From assembly GCA_958496175.1 (NCBI GenBank), contig OY292280.1, positions 2,914,001-2,978,000 on the forward strand: 64,000 nt of DNA, written 5' to 3'. The DNA comes from Sisyra terminalis (lineage: Eukaryota; Arthropoda; Insecta; Neuroptera; Sisyridae). Below are positions 56,559 to 64,000 of the stretch, one piece after another. Numbering within the stretch: position 1 is the first letter of the stretch; every line of letters begins with the position of its first letter. The notes beneath the pieces were generated by a model that did not search any database, had not been told where the DNA came from, and worked only from the letters and a program-made list of their open reading frames with translations. The position numbers and the translations under genes were made by a program.

Positions 56559-59191
56559 TCATCGATTTGATATATTATGCCAAATCGTCACACAAATCGT
56601 TGGCAAAATGGCCGCCAAGCTCGTGAAAAATCCTACTGGGGATGCAGCACGGTTGTAGGTCAGCTCTTCATTCTTCACCACTTCATTGGGATGCTTATCG
56701 TATTCATCTGAAAAAATACTGGGGATCAAAAACCAGAAACCTGAAAAGCTGAATAATTTACTTGTCTTTTTGTTGATTTGTTTGCGAGATGGTCTGATGT
56801 GCGTGTTTCTGGGAGTAGTTACTATTGGAATGGCGGCAGTTGGAGTACTGGGAGTTGAAGACGGTGGCCATTGTGGCCATGTTAATCTTATAAGTGGAGT
56901 TTGAGGGTTCAAAACGCTAGTCACTGCCGTTACTGTTTCATTATTATTCTTATCACTTCCTGGGGCACAACAAACTTTAAATACCACCTTCATGTTATGG
57001 CTGGAACATCTTCCTCCTATTCGACGGTGCAGATCATCTTTCGAAGATGTCGCTATAAAAAAAAGGTAGTTCCAGTTACAGATTTCATTTAATTTTCAAT
57101 GGGATACTAGTAAAATAGATAAATATTTGATCAATCGTCCTCTGTTGTTGCTCCTGGATGCTACAAATCTGAGGCTTCTGGAATTGTGTGATTCTTAACC
57201 GTTGATAAAATCATTCAAAATTTTATTTATATCAATAAGTCCAAATCAGTCCAAGTGACCTTCACTCTCAGGAAAGGAACGGGCCCCCCGGTCAATCTGG
57301 ACTCAACTGAGATCCCATCGTCCGACACCGTCAAATACCTTGGTGTTCATCTGGACAGGAAGCTGACAAAATTTAATAAGACACCCAAATGGTGTTCTGA
57401 AGAATGAAATAGTAGGGGAGACTGGGTATAAAAGTAACGGCGGGTCGAAAGTAACAAATGCTTTAAAAACGTGTGTTAGCGGTTAACTCGGTCGACTTGA
57501 TTGCGATTTTTAGTACTACGCAAACCGCACCCGAAAATCAGTCAGCTTTCACCCGCTCAACAGCGTCATACTTAATTAAAAATTCAGTCTGATTATTTGT
57601 TGACAACGCCGCTAAAGAAGTATTACTTCAAAGAAATATCGATTTTTTTTTTGAATCGAGGATCGAACCCAAAACTTACTAGTTTTGAAGCGATCACCTG
57701 GACCACTCGGCCACCAGCCGGCTAAAATCGAAACTTTTTTCAAAATTTTTGGTTTTAATCTTATATTATTATAAAAGATGGCATTACTCTTAATACATTA
57801 TTCTTATTGTAATAAAAATTGAACACTAGTTGTTTTTTTTTCTTTTGGGATCTTTGATCTTGAAAGTAATCATCTTAAGATTAAATATAGAAAAACAAAA
57901 AAACTAATAAAAAATATTTTTTTATGTTTCCTTAGACTTACAATTATGAAAATAATATATGTTTTGCTCCTATATGTGGCCTATTTTTTATTGAAATTTT
58001 GTGAAAAAAAGTGAGTACAACACTTCGAAAAAAAATAAAACCGAGGTACACTATTAGGCGTAAATCACATTTCAATTTTTTTCAAGGTGTTGCACCAACT
58101 ATTTTTTCACGCAATTTTTATGAAATATATTGCTCATGTAGAAACATAAAATATATTTTTTTCATGATTGTCATTTTCAGAGAACACAAACAAAACAATT
58201 ATTTCATTTGTTTTTTGGATTTTTTTTGAATATTTTTTTTTTCTAAAAATATCAAAAAAATATATGATATACTGTGTAAAATAATCTAAAGCTTCGCGTT
58301 GATTTCATTTCTCTAGCTCAATTAGTTTTTGATATATATAACTTTGAAAAATAGCCATGTGGGGGGACATTTTTGCCCATATCTCAAGGTCAAAGAGGAA
58401 TTTGGTCGCGAAAAGTATATAAAATGTGTTTGTATATCAAGCCGATATTTTAACATAAGTTTCGATATAGGTTCCTATTTGGGGACCAACTCGCCATGTG
58501 GATCCCACTAGACCCTTTATATGTGGTTATATTTATTTAATGGCAATAATAACACCCAGCCAGAAATCAAGGTAAAGTACAAATTGTTACTTTTGTACTC
58601 GGTCTCCCCTACTATGAACCGTGGATACCTTTGAAAATAAGTACCACTTTCGAATCCCAGTATTGACCTAATCAAATAGAACCCTGTTCTTTGGTTGATG
58701 TATTTCGCTGAATGTTTTGGCCTGCAATAGGAAAAATGGGGATCCAGGAAAGTATTCCTTGGACTACTGTATTAAAGCTTTCTAAATTTCCCCCATTCAT
58801 AATTCTTTTTCTACTATAATACCAATATGTGTAAACCCCAAAACAGTATCCATATTTAATATTTTTAAGTATCGACTTACATATAAAGTAGTAATCATTT
58901 CCGGGAAGAAATTCCAAACCTCCTGGTTGCGGGGTGAACGGCCGGAATGTAATTGTAAAGTACATGGTTTGGTACGGTTTGTTACAAACCGCTATTATCC
59001 TGGGATCAGGATTTGTGATTCGACACGTCTCGTACTCTTCCTTCGACACATTATAGATGATATACTTTTCGAGGTCTTCATCATATGTTCCTGGCATGTA
59101 AGTGGGGCATATTATATTCACTTGATCATACTCGAATTGGACATTGCCCTTGTTTACGTCAATAATGTGATCAGTATTATCAATACGAAAT
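56559..59191 (-). CDS. Ephrin: Ephrin, last two exons (5' end missing)
   Basis: Ligand of Eph receptor tyrosine kinases, acting at the cell surface in axon guidance and boundary formation (known for the family). Exon A (59191-58881) encodes most of the receptor-binding domain: FRIDNTDH, NVQFEYDQVNIICP, EKYIIYNVSKEEYETCRI and FTITFRPFTPQPGGLEFLPG. Exon B (57052-56559) starts in phase with STSSKDDLHRRIGGRC and SHNMKVVFKVCCAPG, completing the Cys set. It then has a Thr/Pro-rich stalk and a hydrophobic C-terminus (SPVGFFTSLAAILPTI), consistent with a GPI-anchor signal. Splice sites are TTTTTTTACAG / T|GTAAGT and TTTTTTATAG. The 1.83-kb intron contains a LINE fragment and a 1.2-kb TIR element. The signal-peptide exon was not found up to 64000. 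A 54-nt in-frame segment in exon B may be an intron. Confidence 0.93.
56708..56761 (-). other. Candidate 54-nt in-frame intron inside Ephrin exon B
   Basis: Reads GTAAATTATTCAG... and ends in ...TATTTTTTCAG, i.e. donor GTAAAT and a strong polypyrimidine acceptor. It is 18 codons long without a stop, so it is translatable if retained. The encoded stretch is hydrophobic (FSFSGFWFLIPSIFS), out of place in a polar stalk. Removal joins ...INKKT to NEYDKHPNEVVKNEELTY. Confidence 0.5.
57234..57380 (+). pseudogene. Jockey-type LINE reverse transcriptase fragment
   Basis: The 49-codon frame reads KSVQVTFTLRKGTGPPVNLD and then VKYLGVHLDRKLT, matching the thumb-side region K..HVTFTLR...CPPV.LN......VKYLGLHLDRRLTW of jockey-clade reverse transcriptases. 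It breaks at the TIR element at 57412. It lies inside the Ephrin intron in antisense orientation. Confidence 0.75.
57412..58612. mobile_element. 1.2-kb TIR element, TA target site
   Basis: The left end is GTAGGGGAGACTGGGTATAA. The right end reverse-complemented is GTAGGGGAGACCGAGTACAA, continuing with AAGTAAC in both. TA lies on each side (57410-57411, 58613-58614). Interior ORFs (for example 58011-58229) show no transposase motif, so it is non-autonomous. It contains a minus-strand tRNA-like segment at 57655-57722, and its left part is related to 19230-19440. Confidence 0.75.
57655..57722 (-). mobile_element. tRNA-like SINE head, minus strand
   Basis: On the minus strand: GGTGGCCGAGTGGTCCAGG (A box) followed by GGGTTCGATCCTCGATTC (B box), typical of a Ser/Leu-type tRNA-derived head. 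It has no intact acceptor stem, so it is not called as a tRNA gene. Confidence 0.55.
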
Positions 59192-60021
59192 CTGTAAAAA
59201 AGAAAAAAAGTATTAACTTTGGAATTTTTTTTTTGGAAATTTCAATCAAAGAAGGGGTGAAAATTAGGGGGTTCTTGTTCCATTCAAAACTGTAAAATCT
59301 GGAAATTTTCTTATATCGATGTTTTATGAGGAATGTTGCATCCCTAAGTAGGGTTGAAAATAAAGATTTTGTGTTTTCTAATGTGTTGATTTGAAATAAG
59401 TAATGAGGGGTTGTGAATAAATGTTAGTTGCAAATAATCAACTTTAATTTGCCCATATTGACAATATTGAGGCAATGTTGAACTTATTACCTATGCAAAC
59501 AAAGGGTGAAAGGGTAACCCACCCCTTGGAAAATCCATAGACGCTTTGGAAACTTTTATTGTGTTTTGATAGTTTTTAATAAATTCCCCTGGTCGTATTA
59601 AGTTGAAAAGAAATTGTTTGTTATATGGCCGGAAGTTTGTTTGAACCAGGCGTATGGGGATGATAGGGATGATGGGAAAGCTTGCATCATTATCCCGTAT
59701 TTGAAAATGTGTTTGGCCGTTTTGCTATGTTGAACTATAGGTCGTTATTTGACCACAACTGAACAAAGTTCAGACCGTTGAAATTTCCAATTGACTTACA
59801 ACATCAGGGTTTGCCATGAATTCGATCCAATTCGGCAACAATTCGGTCAATATTGACACGATTTCATTCGCTCCTAAAGTCAATATTTGCGTTAAATTTG
59901 TGGCAAATTGATTGATTTTCCACCATTTTCTTTATCGAAGAAATTTACGACAAAATTACAATGATAAAAACAGCATACGTAAATCGCTCTATTCCCAACG
60001 AAACCTCTTTCATTTCAATAA

Positions 60022-60240
60022 TCTATACTAATATATAAAATTCTTACATCTGTCTGTACTTTTCGACTTTGAACCCAATTTTAGGGTAATTATTTGTTTC
60101 AAGAGGCCCTTATTCCGAATTTAACATTTTTAAAATTTTTGTCTGTCTGTCTGTCTGTATGTCCCGATTTAACTAAAGAACGGAACAACCGAATTTAATG
60201 AAATTTAGTATTAAGACACAACACAATTTCCCACACATGT
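60022..60240 (+). mobile_element. Helitron-like 5' region (tentative)
   Basis: TCTATACTAATATATAAAAT, then a (GTCT)5 tract at about 60139-60160, then GAACGGAACAACCG and AATGAAATTTAGTAT. This order resembles common insect non-autonomous rolling-circle elements. No CTRR end or hairpin was located, so the class is inference. Confidence 0.35.
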
Positions 60241-60589
60241 TAGGCTACTTATCATTCCTTAAAAATAATAAGGAAAGGTATTTCCTAGAAATGAAACAAT
60301 TTTTTTTTACTTTAGACAGACGAGTTATATATCATTGGAAAGGTAATAAAAAGATAGAAAATAATCTGTAAAAATATTTTTAGTTAAACTGATAAAAAGC
60401 ACAGTAAATTCAATTTAAACTCTCAAAATTGCCTCTTTAAAATATAAACGTTTATATATTATTAAAGCTTAGTTTATAAGTGAGCATTAAGTTTTTTAAC
60501 TTTCACATATTGTAAACCTGAAAATCCGAAATACGTATTCGTAAAAAACTCTTAAGGAATTCGACCTCAGAATCTAATTTTTTACAGTG

Positions 60590-61627
60590 TGGTGTTTTCA
60601 TCTTTTTGGAGTACTAAATTTTAAAGGTTTCTAGATTATTCCTTCGTTATTTCCTGAGTTTAGTCGATATAGTGTGATGCTCTAAAATACTTGACCTAAA
60701 AATGAGTTGAAGTTTAACCTGTGTCTATTACAGCCTGTTTATCACAGCCTTTTTTTTCTATTGACTAGCATTCAATATTCCAGGAAAACCCATTTCATCC
60801 CCTCTGCTCCTTTTTCCATTCCCAACAAATCTCTTACTCATATTTTCTTTGATCCAACCATTTCTTTAACCCTTTGTTATATTCTTAATTTTTTGAACCA
60901 TCATATGATGTCCCTAAATTTTCCACAAATATATAATTTTTTTCAAAATATAATAATTTTCGACAGTTTCTATTAAATTTTTGGATTGTTTCAAATGTCG
61001 ATAATAACATAATTATCTTCTTCCTTTTTTCTTGACCAATTTTAGATTTCCAATTTTCCTGTTAGGCCTTTAAGATGGGACAATTTTTAATATTAAAACT
61101 TTTTTATTTGGTGTTTTTATCTTTATGAAGTACTAAATTTCAAAGGTTTCTAGATTATTCCTTCGTTATTTCCTGAGTTCAATCGATATAGTGTGATGCT
61201 CTAAAATACTTGACCTAAAAATGATTTGAAGTTTAACCTGTGTCTATTACATCCTTTTTATCACATCCTCTTTTTTCTATTGTACTAGCATTCACTATTC
61301 CAGGAAAACCCATTTAATCCCTTCTATTCCTTTTTCCTTTTCCAACAGATTTCTTTTACTCATATTTTCTTTGATCCAACCATTTCATCTACCCTTTGTT
61401 GTATCCTCGATTTTTTAATTTATCATATGATGTCCCTTAAGTTTCATCAAATATTAATTTTTTCTCAAAATGTAACTCTTTTTGATTATTTCTGTTAAAC
61501 TTTTAGATATTAGTGGAAATTTGATGACCACAAATCGCACCCTTAATATTTTTTGATTCCCTTTTCTTGTCGTTCTTTGGCTTCTTTAAAGATGTGTTCC
61601 TCGATTTCGGTTGGAAAATTACTTTTT
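60590..61627 (+). repeat. 519-bp tandem duplication
   Basis: GTACTAAATTT occurs at 60611 and 61130. Both are followed by AAGGTTTCTAGATTATTCC, GTGATGCTCTAAAATACTTG and AGTTTAACCTGTGTCTATTA. Copies are well conserved over at least the first 300 bp. ORFs in them are not conserved between the copies and are discounted. Confidence 0.8.
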
Positions 61628-62056
61628 CTTTGTAAAAAATGAAGATTAAAGCGTAAAAAATTACAAATAAAATCAAAATTTTTTTTTCATTTTTTGCTTC
61701 TGTTCTCATATTGATTAAAACGTAATGATAGTGAGAAAAGAATAAATCAGCTCAGAAAATGAAAATGGAGGGTAGAAGTAAATGTAGGGTAGATATAAAA
61801 TGTTGAACAAAGCGTGGTCGAGAGGAGCCTCGTATGGTTGGAAAGGTCTTCGAATTCGAGGGATAAAAGATAAAAATGATATTCACATTCTTCACACCTA
61901 CCATCCCCTTTACAAGCATAGCATAAAACATCACAAAGAAAAATGAATATATTTAAAGTTTTTGTTAATATTTTCCATGAAAATATCTCTTAATGTAGTA
62001 AAATAGAAATAATATAGATGCGATGTGATATTTTTCAGGTTTTTCAGGTTGCCACA

Positions 62057-63179
62057 AGCTTTTTGATAGTGGGTAAGTGGTGATTCCTTAGGGACTACAA
62101 ATAGGCTTCAATCGGAATAACGGGATGGGAATGTTTGTTAGAAAAGCTCGAGAAGTGTCTACATGAGTGACAGATGAATACTCTTTGGCACTCTGTTTCG
62201 ACACCCCTGTTGAATAAAAGCGCGAAAGCTTTTCTTCTGCCACCCCCAACACGGTTCCACCCGCTCGATTTCATTGTGCGTATATGGAATTTTCTTCGCA
62301 CGCACCTATGCTTACTTAAATAATTATATCGGAGCTTTGCACGCTGAAACAACGAGTCGAGCTTTTCGAAAACACAAAGCGGGAAAATCAAGAAAAACTG
62401 CCATTTTTAATTATCGTTTTTCGCAGAAAAACCAGCACAATTAGAAAGTAGATGGTGGGAGCTTTGAGACCTGGGAGATTTTTAAAGCTCACCGACGCAC
62501 AAGTGACCCTCTACGAAATGGGTTCCGGTCTCCATAGAAACTCGATCTGTGCTCTTCTATCATATATATTATTATCAAACGAAAGCTCCCACATACTCAA
62601 CCCTCGTTTCAATAGCTTTCGTAAAGCTTCTTCGAATTGTATGATCAATGGAACAATCAAAACATATTTGCAATTATTTCATGCGTTTGATCATTGCAAA
62701 TAAAATGAGCTTTTATTTGGCAGAAAAGCACCGAGTTTATCTTTGTTGCAAGCTTGGAAAAATTATAAAAAAAAAAAAACGAGATTAACAGGATCGCGAA
62801 ACAAAGATCTAATAGCTAGGTAAATAAGGGTTGTATACTTGTAAAGCACATAAAACGGAAATGCGAGGGAAAAAAAATTATCAGAGCAGTTCCAAAGCGT
62901 GATAAGAATCAAATGGAATGATATAAATTAAAAAGAGAAAGAAAAAAAAGCTCGTCAGAGTACCCGGCACACCCCCCGCCCTTCACCCCTAATAAACTTG
63001 ACATTTTCCTCAATAAGTTCGTGAATGTTCAGGTGCATAAATCCGTGTGATATTCATGAAAAATTTCATTTGAGTTCTATATGAAAGCTCAGCATGCGAA
63101 TCACAGAATTAAATTCACATTCGATTTGAAGACAAGCCGCATGATGTTGTTGCCAACGTACGAAAGCTCACAGAGCTTT
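62057..63179. promoter_or_regulatory. Candidate enhancer/promoter: dense AAAGCT motif cluster
   Basis: The hexamer AAAGCT (either strand) occurs at 62057, 62153, 62225 (as AAAGCTTT), 62333, 62360, 62460, 62484, 62582, 62614, 62623, 62708, 62947, 63084, 63163 and 63174. Eleven of the 15 are the heptamer AAAGCTC/GAGCTTT. The segment is G+C-richer than its surroundings. ORFs at 62095 (minus) and 62452 (plus) overlap each other and show no domain. It lies about 3 kb upstream of the first visible Ephrin exon. Confidence 0.5.
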
Positions 63180-63508
63180 TGATCATTCAGCTGTTTTAAG
63201 ATGCTAAACCTATACAGACGCATTTGTTATGAAATAAATATTTCCTGTTATCACTGTTTTATTACATTCGACGACAATATATCCCAGGTAGCAATTTTTT
63301 TTAAATCAAATCAAATTTTCAAACATACAAATTTGATTTATGTGAAATTGGAAAAGCCACCTGGTCACCCTTACCCTCCTATCGATTGACTATTCGGTAC
63401 GTATTGAATAAAGAAAAATGTTGATAAGTTTGACCAGATTAACAGTTTTATAAAATAAATAAGTGTAATAGTGTCAAATAATTAAACAAACGTATCTATA
63501 AAATAAAA

Positions 63509-64000
63509 TGTCCTAAAATACAAATCCAAAGAACCACATTTAAATAATTAAAAACGTAACAGCATATTTATGAAAATAGTGTGGTTTATTTAATTAAAAT
63601 TTTAAAACCACTTGATATCACGTCTCGTGGAACTCAAAAAAAAAAATGCATTGATCCCCAAGTTCCAGGGATCCATTTTTTATAAAAACTGGTTAAAAGC
63701 CAAGTTTTAACAATAAATTAAATGGATAAGGATTTCCCAACTAAATTTATAGAACTTCTACTAGATAATTGTCCTAATGGAACACAACACCATTTTTGAT
63801 GCGTTACTCTGTCTTCTGGTGGACAATTGATCCAATTTCGGACAAAAGAGATCTGAAATAATACTTTGTTGTCCTAAAATACAAATCCAAAGAAAAGTTA
63901 AAAACAGTGTAGTATTTTAACGCATTTTTATGAAAATGTAGTTTTTCTAACAAATATTTTAAGACCATAAGATAATTTGATTCGTGGAAACCAAGAAAAA
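63509..64000 (+). repeat. Direct duplication, period of about 361 bp, truncated by the window end
   Basis: TGTCCTAAAATACAAATCCAAAG at 63509 and 63870 (described by its first bases TGTCCTAAAATACAAATC). Both are followed by a TTTATGAAAAT segment and a CGTGGAA motif. Non-coding as far as visible. Confidence 0.65.

Larger units (their letters stand above)
59192..62056. other. Gene-free region upstream of the Ephrin exon
   Basis: Expected to be Ephrin intron 1. It contains a Helitron-like stretch (60022-60200), a 519-bp tandem duplication (60590-61627) and otherwise unremarkable A+T-rich DNA. I searched the minus strand for the missing Ephrin signal-peptide exon and did not find it. Confidence 0.45.

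Noticed and set aside
58011..58229. Transposase fragment in the 57-kb TIR element
   Set aside because: The 72-codon frame is basic at its start but has no DDE/D or helix-turn-helix pattern that I can defend.
60707..60976. 89-codon ORF in the tandem duplication
   Set aside because: The corresponding frame in the sister copy 519 bp downstream is broken, so it is not under coding constraint.
62095..62703. ORFs on both strands in the AAAGCT cluster region
   Set aside because: They lie close together on opposite strands, have no recognisable domain or splice context, and the dense motif pattern better explains the composition.
59192..64000. First (signal-peptide) exon of Ephrin
   Set aside because: Looked for on the minus strand as an ATG, hydrophobic leader and a YWN-type motif before a donor of matching phase; nothing acceptable was found, so it probably lies beyond the window.

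Overview
This window looks like a strongly A+T-rich insect (arthropod) genomic contig. Evidence: spliced genes with GT-AG introns, a recognisable insect-type Ephrin gene, tRNA-derived SINE heads, fragments of non-LTR reverse transcriptase, 8-bp-TSD (hAT-like) and TA-TSD MITEs, and a long satellite array. There is no bacterial or viral operon structure. Gene density is very low and most of the sequence is repeat-derived.

Layout. (1) 1-11.9 kb is one large fold-back structure: a palindrome of several kb (about 2101-9690, centre about 6572), flanked by 338-bp tandem units that run in opposite orientation on the two sides. Both arms carry the same two-exon gene fragment with the same in-frame stop codon. 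(2) 12.16-12.85 kb holds a small two-exon gene for a single-pass membrane protein. (3) 12.9-19.9 kb is gene-free, with related inverted and direct repeats, a 675-bp hairpin and SINE copies. (4) 20.1-25.0 kb is one uninterrupted 1620-codon ORF with a TATA box upstream. It encodes a Ser/Thr/Pro/Lys-rich, probably nuclear protein with internal 99-residue repeats and no family I recognise. (5) 25-32 kb is MITE-rich; it includes a hAT-like MITE with a SINE inside it, a duplicated exon-like cassette and a 1.07-kb element with arms of about 317 bp. (6) 32.2-33.05 kb (minus) is a three-exon gene for a second small type II membrane protein. It may be a distant paralogue of the 12-kb gene and lies head-to-head with a weaker plus-strand gene candidate. 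(7) 36.6-36.8 kb resembles a promoter and first non-coding exon, followed by about 11.5 kb (26 copies) of a 446-450-bp satellite with nested higher-order periods. (8) 48.5-56.5 kb is repeat debris: a LINE fragment, a hAT-like end pair with a nested fold-back element, an (AAAAAATC)n tract and one orphan exon. (9) 56.56-59.19 kb (minus) holds the last two exons of Ephrin, with transposon debris in the intron between them. Its first exon is not in the window. (10) Upstream of Ephrin, 62.06-63.18 kb carries a dense cluster of AAAGCT(C) motifs that looks regulatory.

The genes form no pathway I can identify. Two encode small single-pass membrane proteins, one encodes an Eph-receptor ligand, and one encodes a large novel low-complexity protein. 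The observations most worth following are the 1620-aa protein, the palindrome that captured gene exons, the multi-level satellite structure, the in-frame 54-nt candidate intron in Ephrin, and the AAAGCTC cluster. All splice structures were read by eye from consensus sites and frame continuity; no transcript or homology search was available.
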